Positions 1 to 7,844 are shown, counted from the stretch's first letter. The stretch: 39,778 nucleotides of DNA from Pseudomonadota bacterium (GCA_023393525.1 JAEWKZ010000087.1:1-39778), one strand, 5' to 3'. Notes: generated by a model from the sequence alone, not told the origin. Numbers and translations are program-made.

Positions 1-126
1 GAAAGGCTCAATGAAGAGATCAAACGACGGACTCAGGTTGTCAGGATATTCCCGAACGAGGAAAGCTGCCTGCGTCTGATCAGGGCCCTTGCGGTCGAGA
101 CACATGAGAACTGGATCGAGGCTAAC
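1..126 (+). pseudogene. 3' remnant of an IS256-family (mutator-type) transposase
   Basis: Frame 1 is open from the window edge and reads ERLNEEIKRRTQVVRIFPNE, followed by a segment ending ALAVETHENWIEA. This matches the conserved C-terminal tail of IS256/mutator-type transposases, where the 'ERLN-EI-RRT-VV-IFPN' block precedes the last few dozen residues. After WIEA the family sequence stops: instead of the usual short tail and stop codon, the frame runs into a palindromic repeat and stays open to a stop at 427-429. The upstream part, including the catalytic DDE residues, lies outside the window. I read it as a decayed or interrupted insertion-sequence end, not a working gene. The family call is from recognition of the motif; the breakpoint is seen directly. 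Confidence 0.7.
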
Positions 127-176
127 ACCAACTCCCCTCCTGCCAAGGAGGGGTGCCCGAAGGGCGGGGTGGTTGC
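126..176. repeat. REP-like palindromic element
   Basis: A perfect stem is formed by CCCCTCC (134-140) and GGAGGGG (147-153). It is followed by a small CCC-GAA-GGG hairpin and a GGGGTGG stretch that could pair with the CCAACTCC at the left. The arrangement resembles the short GC-rich intergenic palindromes dispersed in many proteobacterial genomes. It sits exactly where the transposase remnant loses similarity to its family, so it may mark an insertion or a recombination scar. Whether it is repeated elsewhere in the genome cannot be seen here. Confidence 0.5.
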
Positions 177-221
177 CTCTTCAGGATTGCACCGCCTGAC
201 TCCTTGGGCCGCGCGAAATAG

Positions 222-264
222 AAAAGTCCCCCTGGAAAGGCGTGCTTCCCAGAGGGACTTTTTT
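222..264. terminator. Rho-independent terminator downstream of htpG (bidirectional)
   Basis: AAAAGTCCC-CCTGG at 222-235 pairs with CCAG-AGGGACTTTT at 249-262 with one internal mismatch. The stem is flanked by A-runs and T-runs, so it can terminate transcripts from either side. It lies about 100 bases past the htpG stop codon and also faces any read-through from the transposase remnant. Confidence 0.75.
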
Positions 265-364
265 GTCTCAAACGGATCGTTTCAAAAGTGCCGGGCTGAT
301 AAATTCAAAACCCTGAATGGGGTGCAGGGGATGAGTCCCCTGCCCGCCGGAGGCATATCTTCCC

Positions 365-2257
365 TTATTTCCCTTCCCGCTCCTTGTACCAGGCGCTGGA
401 GTCTTCCATCAGCTTGTTCAGGCGGTTGACCATCTTGTGCGGGTCGGCCAGGTAGCCGTCCATGAGCAGGGCGGATTCGTAGAGCTGTTCAATCACGGTG
501 GCCACGAATTCATCCTGTTCGTTTTTGCCGAACACGGAAAGCAGGTTGCGCACGAGCTTGTGGTCCTGGTTGATCTCGAAGATCTTCTTGGGGATGGAGG
601 TGTCCTTGGTCACCAGCTGCATGATCTTGTGCATCTGGGAGGTGGACCCGTCCGGGCTGACCAGGCAGGACGGGCTCTGGCTCAGGCGTTTGGAGATGCG
701 GGCCTCGGTGATGCGGTCGCCCAGGATTTCCTGCACGCGTTTGAGGAAACGGTCCATGTCCTTGGACTGCTCTTGGGAGAGTTCCTCGGGCTTGTCCTGT
801 TTTTCGGAGCTGTCGGCGTATTTTTCGATGTTCGTGATGTCGGCGTTTTCGGTGGCCTTGAGCTCGAATTCCTTGAACTTGCGCAGGCTGTCCATGACGA
901 ACTCGTCCACGGGTTCGTAGAGGTAGAGCACTTCCAGGCCCTTGGCGCGGAAGATCTCCAGGTGCGGGTTCTGCTCGATGGCCTCGCGGCTGGGGCCGGA
1001 GATGTAGTAGATTTCCTTCTGTCCGTCCTTGGCCGCCTCGATGTATTCTTCCAGGGAGATGAGTCCGTCCTTGTCCTCATGGCGCGAGGAGTTGAAACGC
1101 AAGAGTTCGCCGAAGGCTTCCTGGTTGGCGAAGTCCGCGTAGCCGAGCTTGAAGCGTTTGGAGTGTTCGTTCCAGAATTTGGTGTAGCGGTCCTTGTCCT
1201 GGCCCAGTTTTTTCAGGTGCGAGAGGATCTGCTTGGTCAGGGTGGTGGCGATTTTGCGGATGAGCAGGTTTTCCTGCAGGGTCTCGCGGGAGATATTGAG
1301 CGGCAGGTCCTCGGTGTCGACCACGCCGCGCATGAAGCCCAGGTATTCGGGGATGAGGTCCTTGTTCTTGCTCTGGATCAGCACGCGGCGCACGTAGAGG
1401 TCCAGGCCGTAGTTCTCGCGGTCGAAGCCGAAGGTGTCCTGGCTGCGCGGGGGCACGAAGGCCAGGGCCGAGAACTGCACCGGGGCGTCCACGCTCATGT
1501 GCAGGGTGTCCAGGGGCTCCTCGTGGTCATAGGTCAGGAATTTGTAGAATTCCGTGTACTGCTCCGGGGTGATGGAAAATTTGTTCTCGCGCCACAGGGC
1601 CTGCACGGTGTTGGCCTTTTCGCCCTGAACCAGGATGGGGAAGGAAATGAAGTTGGAGTGCTTCTTGATGATGGAGGTGATGCGGTTCTTTTCCGCGAAC
1701 TCCTTGCCTTCTTCCTTCAAATGCACGGTCAGGGTCGTGCCGCGCGGCAGGTCTTCGTCCAGTTCGGTCACGGTATAGGTGCCCAGCCCGTCGGAGATCC
1801 ATTCCACCGCCTTGGCCTCGGGGCGGAAGGAACGGGTGCGGATGGTGACCTTGTCGGCGACCATGAATACCGAGTAGAAGCCCACCCCGAAGCGGCCGAT
1901 GATGTTGGAGGAGTTGGCCTGGTCGGCCATGGCCTGGCGGATGAACTCGGCCGACCCGGAATGGGCGATGGTGCCGATGTTCTCGACCAGTTCGTCCAGC
2001 GTCATGCCGATGCCGGTGTCGGTGATGACGAGTTGGCGATTTTCTTCGTCGGCGGTGATGGATATCTGCAAGTCGAGGTCGGGATTTGAGATCTCGGTAG
2101 AGCGCGATTGTTCGAAACGCAGCTTGTCGATCGCGTCGGAGGCGTTGGAGACCAGTTCCCTCAGAAATATTTCCCGACTTGTGTAGATTGAATGAGTAAT
2201 GATATCGAGAAGTTGCTTGATTTCCGTTTTGAATTCGAACTGCTGTGCCTGAGACAT
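365..2257 (-). CDS. htpG: Molecular chaperone HtpG (Hsp90)
   Basis: Cytosolic ATP-dependent chaperone of the Hsp90 family, 630 residues, the usual full length. The N-terminal GHKL ATPase domain shows the conserved helix SRELVSNASDAIDKLRF near residue 30, the nucleotide-binding DTGIGMT motif, and the GRFGVGFYSVFMV lid/glycine segment. The middle domain carries NISRETLQ, and the C-terminal dimerisation part ends in a charged tail. An in-frame upstream extension of 27 residues exists, but the ATG at 2257 is preceded by AGAAGGAG at proper spacing and gives the family's usual N-terminus (MSQAQQFEFKTEI), so I chose it. A sigma-70-like promoter lies just upstream (2293-2320) and a hairpin terminator follows, so it is probably a monocistronic unit. 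No CIRCE or clear sigma-32 element is visible. Confidence 0.97.
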   Translation of the reverse strand: MSQAQQFEFKTEIKQLLDIITHSIYTSREIFLRELVSNASDAIDKLRFEQSRSTEISNPDLDLQISITADEENRQLVITDTGIGMTLDELVENIGTIAHSGSAEFIRQAMADQANSSNIIGRFGVGFYSVFMVADKVTIRTRSFRPEAKAVEWISDGLGTYTVTELDEDLPRGTTLTVHLKEEGKEFAEKNRITSIIKKHSNFISFPILVQGEKANTVQALWRENKFSITPEQYTEFYKFLTYDHEEPLDTLHMSVDAPVQFSALAFVPPRSQDTFGFDRENYGLDLYVRRVLIQSKNKDLIPEYLGFMRGVVDTEDLPLNISRETLQENLLIRKIATTLTKQILSHLKKLGQDKDRYTKFWNEHSKRFKLGYADFANQEAFGELLRFNSSRHEDKDGLISLEEYIEAAKDGQKEIYYISGPSREAIEQNPHLEIFRAKGLEVLYLYEPVDEFVMDSLRKFKEFELKATENADITNIEKYADSSEKQDKPEELSQEQSKDMDRFLKRVQEILGDRITEARISKRLSQSPSCLVSPDGSTSQMHKIMQLVTKDTSIPKKIFEINQDHKLVRNLLSVFGKNEQDEFVATVIEQLYESALLMDGYLADPHKMVNRLNKLMEDSSAWYKEREGK

Positions 2258-2292
2258 AAATGCTCCTTCTGGTTTGGAAATTTTGATTGCAC

Positions 2293-2320
2293 CAAATAAA
2301 AGGCCTGATCCCATTGTCAA
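2293..2320 (-). promoter_or_regulatory. Putative sigma-70 promoter of htpG
   Basis: On the minus strand a perfect -35 box TTGACA (2315-2320) is followed after 16 bases by TATTTG (2293-2298), about 35 bases upstream of the htpG start codon. The -10 box is a weak match, so the exact start of transcription is uncertain. Confidence 0.5.
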
Positions 2321-2347
2321 GGGCCGCGCTTGAAACAAGATTTTTAC

Positions 2348-2376
2348 TTGACCGGGCCAGGGGGCTTGGGTAGAGA
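2348..2376 (+). promoter_or_regulatory. Promoter of the tRNA-His pair
   Basis: TTGACC (2348-2353), a 17-base spacer and TAGAGA (2371-2376) form a good sigma-70-type promoter. It would start transcription about ten bases before the first tRNA-His, as expected for a stable-RNA gene with a short leader. Confidence 0.65.
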
Positions 2377-2392
2377 GTTTCCCCTGTCGGAT

Positions 2393-2469
2393 GGTGGGTG
2401 TAGCTCAGTAGGCAGAGCACCTGGTTGTGGCCCAGGATGTCGCGCGTTCAAGCCGCGTCACTCACCCCA
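2393..2469 (+). tRNA. tRNA-His (GTG), copy 1
   Basis: The cloverleaf folds with acceptor arm GTGGGTG / CACTCAC (one G-T pair), D-arm GCTCAGTAGGCAGAGC, anticodon arm CCTGG-TTGTGGC-CCAGG with anticodon GTG, and T-arm with GTTCAAG. The extra 5' guanine (2393) opposite C73, diagnostic of tRNA-His, is present. CCA is encoded. An identical copy lies 51 bases downstream. Confidence 0.95.
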
Positions 2470-2480
2470 TTAGACCACTC

Positions 2481-2507
2481 GGGACAGTTCGTCTGTCCCT
2501 TTTTTTT
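2481..2507 (+). terminator. Terminator between the two tRNA-His genes
   Basis: GGGACAG (2481-2487) pairs perfectly with CTGTCCC (2493-2499) around a five-base loop and is followed by eight T residues. It is a textbook intrinsic terminator placed between two identical tRNA genes, leaving only 13 bases before the second tRNA. Confidence 0.85.
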
Positions 2508-2520
2508 CCCGCATTTTTGT

Positions 2521-2597
2521 GGTGGGTGTAGCTCAGTAGGCAGAGCACCTGGTTGTGGCCCAGGATGTCGCGCGTTCAAGCCGCGTCACTCACCCCA
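2521..2597 (+). tRNA. tRNA-His (GTG), copy 2
   Basis: Base-for-base identical to the first tRNA-His over all 77 bases, including G-1 and the encoded CCA. No promoter fits in the 13 bases between the preceding terminator and this gene, so it is presumably expressed by read-through or from a promoter inside the first copy. Confidence 0.95.
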
Positions 2598-2608
2598 TTT
2601 GACACTCA

Positions 2609-2648
2609 AGCAGAACCGGATAAGAACTGGTTCTGCTTTTTTTTTGGG
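2609..2648 (+). terminator. Terminator after tRNA-His copy 2
   Basis: AGCAGAACC (2609-2617) pairs with GGTTCTGCT (2629-2637) across an eleven-base loop, followed by an unbroken T-run of about a dozen bases. It ends directly against the GGGGGAGA ribosome-binding site of the next gene. Confidence 0.85.
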
Positions 2649-2657
2649 GGAGACCGC

Positions 2658-3242
2658 ATGGCTGCATTCACGGGCATCAACCACTTGGCCATGGTCACGG
2701 CGGACATGGACCGGACGGTTCATTTCTGGCGCGACCTCCTGGGCATGCGCCTGGTCGTGGGGCTGGGGCATCAGGGCTACCGGCACTATTTCTTCGAGAT
2801 CACCGACAAGGACATGATCGCCTTTTTCGAGTGGCCGGGCGTTCGGCCCATCGCCGAAAAGGACCATGGCGCGCCCGTGCGCGGACCCCTGGCCTTCGAC
2901 CATGTGTCGTTCGGTGTTGAGAGTCTCGAAGAGCTGGGACGCTTGAAGGACCTGCTGGAAGCCAACGGCTTCTGGGCCTCGGAGTTTGTCGACCATGGAT
3001 TCATCATCTCCCTGTACTCCTTCGACCCCAACAACATCCCCATCGAGTTCAGCTATGCCGTGCCGGACTACGACGTGCACGCCCATCCGATCATGATCGA
3101 TTCGAACCCGGTTCCGGCCGGGCAGGAGGGCAGCGAGCCGCGTCCGCACAGGTGGCGCGGCGCCGTTGTTTCGGAGTCGGATCGCGGCATCTATCCCGGC
3201 GAGGCAGAAGCCGTGCGCGCCGCGTTTGTCAAGAAAACATAA
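2658..3242 (+). CDS. VOC-family (glyoxalase/bleomycin-resistance fold) protein
   Basis: 194-residue cytosolic protein of the vicinal oxygen chelate superfamily. The N-terminal module begins GINHLAMVTADMDRTVHFWRD, the typical first strand (with a metal-ligand-type His) and helix. The second module starts FDHVSFGV with a second candidate ligand His, and a later segment near residue 130 ends NNIPIEFSY with the usual Glu. This supports a metal-dependent enzyme such as a dioxygenase, lyase or isomerase, but the substrate cannot be told. A reading frame extends back through the tRNA, but the ATG at 2658 has GGGGGAGA five bases upstream and the homologous N-terminus starts there. The terminator of the second tRNA-His abuts its ribosome-binding site, which is odd. 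It is followed 33 bases later by murA. Confidence 0.85.
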   Translation: MAAFTGINHLAMVTADMDRTVHFWRDLLGMRLVVGLGHQGYRHYFFEITDKDMIAFFEWPGVRPIAEKDHGAPVRGPLAFDHVSFGVESLEELGRLKDLLEANGFWASEFVDHGFIISLYSFDPNNIPIEFSYAVPDYDVHAHPIMIDSNPVPAGQEGSEPRPHRWRGAVVSESDRGIYPGEAEAVRAAFVKKT

Positions 3243-3275
3243 GTCCCGGAGCAGGCCGGGGTATTTGAGGAAAAT

Positions 3276-4526
3276 ATGGATAAACTTGTCATTGAAGGCG
3301 GCGTGCCGCTGAAGGGAGAGATCCGGGTCAGCGGTTCCAAGAACGCGGCCCTGCCCATTCTGCTCGCCTCCATTCTGGTCGAAGGCGAGGTCCGCCTGAC
3401 CAATGTGCCGAATCTGCGCGATATCGCCACCACGCTGAAGCTTCTCGAACTGCTCGGCTGCCGCGCCGAATACAATGACGGGGACGTGCTCCTGCACTCC
3501 TGCGATCTGAAGCCCGAAGCGCCGTATGATCTGGTGCGGACCATGCGCGCCTCGGTGCTGTGCCTGGGTCCGCTTCTGGCTCGCCTCGGCCGGGCGCGGG
3601 TGGCCATGCCCGGCGGCTGCGCCATCGGGGCCAGGCCCGTTGATCTGCATCTCAAAGGCCTGGAGCAGATGGGAGCCGTTTTCGAGCTGGAGAGCGGCGA
3701 CATCATCGGCAACTGCGACCGCTTGAAGGGAGCCCATATTCATCTCGATTTTCCCACCGTGGGCGGCACCGAGCACCTGATCATGGCGGCCGTCCTGGCC
3801 GAAGGGGAGACGGTGCTGGAAAACGCGGCCCGGGAGCCTGAAATCCAGGACCTGGCGGAATTCCTGAACGCTTGCGGGGCCCGCATCACCGGCCACGGCA
3901 CCAGCATTGTGCGCATTCAGGGCGTGGAATCCCTGCACGGCTGCTCCTATGCGGTCATGCCCGACCGCATCGAGGCCGGAACCTATCTGGTCGCCGCCGG
4001 CATGACCAAGGGCGAACTGACCCTGCGCGACTGTCCGGTGGACGCCCTGGATTCCGTCATCGCCAAGCTGCGCGAGATGGGCATGTTCATCGAGGGCGAC
4101 CGCGACCTCCTGACGGCCACCGTGGACGGACCCCTGCACTGCGTCGACTTGTCCACCCGCCCCTATCCTGGCTTTCCCACGGACATGCAGGCCCAGATCA
4201 TGGCGCTCATGTGCGTCAGCCGTGGCGCGGGCGTGATCACCGAAGGCATCTTCGAGAACCGCTTCATGCACGTGCAGGAACTGGCCCGCCTGGGCGCGCA
4301 CATCACCCTGTCCGGGCAGAGCGCCATGGTGCGCGGAGTGGACACCTTGAAAGGCGCCACGGTCATGGCTTCCGACCTGCGCGCCAGCGCCTGTCTTGTT
4401 CTGGCGGGCCTCGCGGCCGCCGGGAGGACGGACGTGCGACGCATCTACCACCTCGATCGCGGCTACGAGCAGATGGAAGTCAAGCTTGGCGCTGTGGGGG
4501 CCAGGATTCGGCGCGAGCAGGAGTAG
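3276..4526 (+). CDS. murA: UDP-N-acetylglucosamine 1-carboxyvinyltransferase
   Basis: First committed enzyme of peptidoglycan synthesis; it transfers enolpyruvate from phosphoenolpyruvate to UDP-GlcNAc in the cytosol. The 416 residues match the family length. Lys22 in SGSKNAALP and the catalytic Cys115 in PGGCAIGARPVDLH both fall at the E. coli numbering, so the enzyme should be active and of the fosfomycin-sensitive Cys type. Further family blocks are PDRIEAGTYLVAA and ENRFMHVQEL. The ATG at 3276 is preceded by GAGGAAAAT. It lies 33 bases after the VOC gene and may be co-transcribed with it. A strong bidirectional terminator follows. Confidence 0.97.
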   Translation: MDKLVIEGGVPLKGEIRVSGSKNAALPILLASILVEGEVRLTNVPNLRDIATTLKLLELLGCRAEYNDGDVLLHSCDLKPEAPYDLVRTMRASVLCLGPLLARLGRARVAMPGGCAIGARPVDLHLKGLEQMGAVFELESGDIIGNCDRLKGAHIHLDFPTVGGTEHLIMAAVLAEGETVLENAAREPEIQDLAEFLNACGARITGHGTSIVRIQGVESLHGCSYAVMPDRIEAGTYLVAAGMTKGELTLRDCPVDALDSVIAKLREMGMFIEGDRDLLTATVDGPLHCVDLSTRPYPGFPTDMQAQIMALMCVSRGAGVITEGIFENRFMHVQELARLGAHITLSGQSAMVRGVDTLKGATVMASDLRASACLVLAGLAAAGRTDVRRIYHLDRGYEQMEVKLGAVGARIRREQE

Positions 4527-4562
4527 GGCCCGGCGACGCGGCGCAAGCGTTGCATTGGATGC

Positions 4563-4608
4563 TCCACAAAAAAACTCGCCGGGAGTTCCCGGCGAGTTTT
4601 TTTGTGGA
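4563..4608. terminator. Bidirectional terminator between murA and the VKOR gene
   Basis: AAAAAAACTCGCCGGGA faces TTCCCGGCGAGTTTTTTT as a perfect inverted repeat, extended outward by TCCAC/GTGGA. A-run and T-run flanks allow it to serve both convergent genes. Confidence 0.93.
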
Positions 4609-4710
4609 TGTACCTGGGGTTGGGTGATGATGAAGAACTGTCACCGCCGTTGTCGCAATGAGTTTCCGACGCGGCGACCCGCGCCATTCGCGTCGGCCGG
4701 TTCCTTTCCG

Positions 4711-5703
4711 TTATTTCTCCGTCGCGTTTCCGTTGGCCTTTGGCGCATGACTTGGAAACTGCAACTCGCGCTGCAAAAATCCCCGTATGCGCAGATATTC
4801 GGTGATGTTGCCTTCCCCGCGCAAGACCATCTCCCAGCCCGGTCGCTCCATGACCACCAGCACTGGCACGCCTTTGAACCCCTTCATCTTGAAATAGGCC
4901 CGTGCCGTGCGCACGGTCTGGCGCAGGTCTTCGGACACCGGCACGGGATCGATGGTGTCCAGGCTTTCCACCCGCAGCACCTCCAGGAACAGGTTTTCCT
5001 TGCTGGCTGTGGAGTTCTGCACGGTGGCCAGGCGGTACAGGTCGTCCTCCTTGTTGTCCGTGCTGGCCAGATGCCACTTGCCGGGCAGGGCCTGGGCGTT
5101 GATGGACAGGTTGGCCAGGATCTTGGAACAGTGGTCGCAGTGCAGGCTGAAAAAGAGCACGTGCTGCGGGGCATTGTCCGGGGCCGTCTCCCAGGTGCCG
5201 AAGGCGGTGTCGGTGATGGCGGGCGGAACGACGTTCAGGTCCAGCACGGCGTTGGCGGTGAAACCGCCGCACCATACGGCCACGCCCAGAAAGACCGTCA
5301 GAAGCGATCTGCGCATCCAGGCGAAAAGGCACAGACCCACGAAAAGGGTCGCGCCCACGATGACGCAGAGCAGGCATTTCTCCTTGAGGCCCATGAACTG
5401 AAAACCCAGGATCGCGCCGTCGAAGGCCAGGGCCCCGAAGAACAGCAGGCTGGCCAGTCCCCAGATCCATTTCTTGTCGTAACGTCCGCCGAAAAAGACC
5501 AGTCCCCACAAAAACCAGAAAAACGCGGCCCCCATCTTGATGAGGTTGCCTTCCCCGAAACGGACATATTCCCCGACCACGTCGCAGGCGGAGGTAGTGC
5601 AGAAGGACGTATGGCGAACGGCCTGCATCCAGACCTCTCCCGAGAGGAAGGACGCGGCCAGAAAAAGAAAAGTCAGCAAGGCAGGGCGGGAAAATCTGGT
5701 CAT
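4711..5703 (-). CDS. VKOR-family membrane oxidoreductase fused to a thioredoxin-like domain
   Basis: 330-residue membrane protein for disulfide-bond formation. The N-terminal part resembles vitamin K epoxide reductase: a first membrane helix (about residues 8-24), a loop with Cys35 and Cys40 (FCTTSACDVVGEY), two more hydrophobic segments, then the active-site pair Cys110/Cys113 (EKCLLCV) at the start of another helix. After a further membrane segment (about 133-150) comes an extracytoplasmic thioredoxin-like domain with HCDHC (Cys189/Cys192) and a GVPVLVV strand near the cis-Pro position. In known VKOR-thioredoxin fusions the membrane half reoxidises the thioredoxin partner and passes electrons to quinone; that function here is inferred. 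The ATG at 5703 has AGGGAG upstream. It converges with murA and looks monocistronic. Confidence 0.82.
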   Translation of the reverse strand: MTRFSRPALLTFLFLAASFLSGEVWMQAVRHTSFCTTSACDVVGEYVRFGEGNLIKMGAAFFWFLWGLVFFGGRYDKKWIWGLASLLFFGALAFDGAILGFQFMGLKEKCLLCVIVGATLFVGLCLFAWMRRSLLTVFLGVAVWCGGFTANAVLDLNVVPPAITDTAFGTWETAPDNAPQHVLFFSLHCDHCSKILANLSINAQALPGKWHLASTDNKEDDLYRLATVQNSTASKENLFLEVLRVESLDTIDPVPVSEDLRQTVRTARAYFKMKGFKGVPVLVVMERPGWEMVLRGEGNITEYLRIRGFLQRELQFPSHAPKANGNATEK

Positions 5704-5826
5704 GACAAACTCCCTGTTTGGATAATGGGTGTTTGTGTATCTAAGGATCGCTTCGCGTCAAGCCGGTATTTGGCCGTAAATTGAAGCGGATGCGCCGGCG
5801 GACCGCATTTGCGTGCGATCGGTCCG

Positions 5827-7263
5827 TCATTTCAGCCGGATGGAATGTTTCTTGAGCAGCTCGTAAAGGCGCGCCCTGGAGAGGCCGGATCGATCGCAGG
5901 CCGTTTTCACGTCGTTGCCGCAGAGTTCGAGCAGTTGCCGCATATAGGCGCTTTCGAACTGGCCGACGACGATTTCACGCGCGTCGCGCAGCGCAGGCAG
6001 CTCTTCTCCGGGAGAAAAGGGCAGGGGGATGGCGTTATGAGACGGTGCGGGCGCGAGCAGGCTCGGCTGCTCCTTGTTCGGATCATGGCGGAACGAGTTC
6101 TTGGCGATGCTGATGCGCACGTCCACCGGCAGGTGGTGGCTGTACAGGGACGGCTCGTCCAGGCAGTTGTCGATGCTCACTGCCATGGTGTTGACGAATT
6201 CGCGCACGTTGCCCGGCCAGTGATAGGCATGGAGGGCGTTCAGGAATTCCGGGGTGAGCGTTTTGGCCGTGACGTTGCCTTCCCGGCAGATTTTTCCCGT
6301 GTAGTATTCGGCCAGCAAAATGATGTCCTCCTTGCGGGCGCGAAGCGGGGGGATTTCTATCTGATGGCCGTTCAGTCGATAGTACAGGTCGTTGCGGAAG
6401 AGCCCCTGTTCGACCATGAGCCGCAGATTGCGGTTGGTCGCGGCGATGACGCGGAAATTGCTGCTGACCTCCTTTTCCGAGCCGATGGGGCGAAACTTGT
6501 GTTCCTGGAGCACTCGCAGCAGGGATTTTTGCAGGTCAAGGCTCAGTTCCCCGATTTCATCCAGAAACACCGTGCCGTTGTGGGCCAGCTTGAAAAGTCC
6601 GTCCCGGGCTTCGTGAGCGCTGGTGAACGAGCCTTTGGTGTGGCCGAAGAGGGTGCTCTCGGCCAGGTGGGTGGACAGGTTCGTGCAGTCGATGACCACC
6701 AGCTTTCCGGAAGTGTCGCTGTTTTCGTGGATGCCGCGCGCGAACAGTTCCTTGCCCGTGCCCGTCTCGCCGCTGATGATGACGTTGGCCTTGCTGCCTG
6801 CGGCCTTGCCCATGATTTCAAGGCAGCCCATGATGGCAGGGCTCTCTCCGATGATGGCGCTGCGCTTGACCTTTCGCGGCCCCCGGCTTTGCTCCTTGGA
6901 GGCGCGGTAGGCGATGGTGCGTTGCAGGATGAGGGTGATGTTGTTCAGGGAGATGGGCTTGCCGACATAGTCCCAGGCGCCGTTGGCAATGGCCAGGGCC
7001 GCTCCGTCGGAGTCTCCGTCGCCGGTCAGGATGACGACCTCCGGCAGGGAGGGAAAAGTCTGGAACTGCTTGATGTGCGCCAAACCGTTGCCGTCGGGAA
7101 GGTTGACGTCAAGAAAGATGAGATCGCAGTGCATGCTTTTGAGCAGGGAGAATGCTTCCGTGATGCTCCTGGCGACCTGGCAGGAGTGTCCCATGCGTTC
7201 GATGATGCGCTGGAAGGCGCGGGAAAAGTCCTGGTCGTCGTCGATGATGAGAATGCTGGCCAT
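5827..7263 (-). CDS. Sigma-54-dependent response regulator (REC-AAA+-Fis)
   Basis: 478-residue NtrC-type transcription activator. Residues 1-120 form a receiver with the acidic pair (IIDDDQD), phospho-acceptor Asp in FLDVNLPDG, and the Lys of YVGKPI. The AAA+ domain (about 145-380) has Walker A GETGTGKE, Walker B TVFLDEIGEL and the arginine-finger region FRNDLYYRL. The C-terminal Fis-type helix-turn-helix reads CDRSGLSRARLYELLKK. The sigma-54-contacting loop is GSFTSA instead of the canonical GAFTGA, with the key Phe-Thr kept. It is divergent from two small c-type cytochrome genes, which are plausible but unproven targets. No cognate histidine kinase is adjacent. Confidence 0.92.
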   Translation of the reverse strand: MASILIIDDDQDFSRAFQRIIERMGHSCQVARSITEAFSLLKSMHCDLIFLDVNLPDGNGLAHIKQFQTFPSLPEVVILTGDGDSDGAALAIANGAWDYVGKPISLNNITLILQRTIAYRASKEQSRGPRKVKRSAIIGESPAIMGCLEIMGKAAGSKANVIISGETGTGKELFARGIHENSDTSGKLVVIDCTNLSTHLAESTLFGHTKGSFTSAHEARDGLFKLAHNGTVFLDEIGELSLDLQKSLLRVLQEHKFRPIGSEKEVSSNFRVIAATNRNLRLMVEQGLFRNDLYYRLNGHQIEIPPLRARKEDIILLAEYYTGKICREGNVTAKTLTPEFLNALHAYHWPGNVREFVNTMAVSIDNCLDEPSLYSHHLPVDVRISIAKNSFRHDPNKEQPSLLAPAPSHNAIPLPFSPGEELPALRDAREIVVGQFESAYMRQLLELCGNDVKTACDRSGLSRARLYELLKKHSIRLK

Positions 7264-7532
7264 TGAGTGCTCCGAAAGGTGGTGAATCCGTTTTTGTCGG
7301 ATGATGTCTGGAAAAGCAAGATTCTTCTGACTTTTCTCTTGCCGGGCCCGAATACAGGTTGCGTGCTGGCCTTTTTCACGGATCAGGGTTACTTTTCAGT
7401 ACGCATGCAAATTTTGGCGTTGCTGTTGGCGCGACCGTTCCGGATTCTTTTTTTTACGACTGATCGGCGGGAACTGTGCGTTGAAGGCGGATTTCACTGT
7501 TTGGGCAACGAGTGCTTTTGGAGGAGGATTTC

Positions 7533-7844
7533 ATGCTTCAGGATTTCAAGCCGTTTGGTTTGATTACTCGGTGTGCGGGCCTTGCTTTCGTTTCGCTCCT
7601 GTTTTTCCTGGTTTCCTTTGCCGGGGCGGGCGATATGGGGGCGTTGATCGTCCAGCGCTGTCAGGGCTGCCACGGAATGGACAAGACCTGCGACGTGACA
7701 GTGGACGACGCGTCCTGGTGGAACGGGACGGTGCTGCGCATGGTCGAATACAAGACCGATCTGCTGAGCGCCGACGAGGCTGCCGAAATCGGACTTTTCC
7801 TGGCCGATGGTTCGCGTCGCGCCGAGCTTTGCTCTTCAAACTAA
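7533..7844 (+). CDS. Small exported monohaem c-type cytochrome-like protein
   Basis: 103-residue precursor with a signal peptide (hydrophobic run about residues 11-28, cleavage probably near FAGAGDMG) and one haem-binding motif CQGCH around residue 40. The mature part is about 75 residues and ends with two acidic-rich helices. The residue supplying the sixth haem ligand is not obvious; one Met follows the motif directly (CHGMDK) and another is in LRMVEYK. A GTG 21 bases upstream is possible, but the ATG at 7533 has GGAGGAGG at the right distance. It lies 27 bases before a second cytochrome gene and is probably in the same transcript. Function is likely periplasmic electron transfer; the partner is unknown. 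Confidence 0.75.
   Translation: MLQDFKPFGLITRCAGLAFVSLLFFLVSFAGAGDMGALIVQRCQGCHGMDKTCDVTVDDASWWNGTVLRMVEYKTDLLSADEAAEIGLFLADGSRRAELCSSN

Noticed and set aside
437..2089. 550-codon open frame opposite htpG
   Set aside because: Composition is a Val/Leu/Gly/Asp-rich mirror of the GC-rich codons of htpG, and there is no ribosome-binding site or family similarity.
2586..4451. 621-codon open frame opposite the VOC gene and murA
   Set aside because: Spans two real genes on the other strand, including a tRNA edge and terminator; no coding evidence.
7411..7445. Sigma-54-like TTGGCG/TTGGCGCG sequences upstream of the cytochromes
   Set aside because: At the -12 position they read GG or CC instead of GC.
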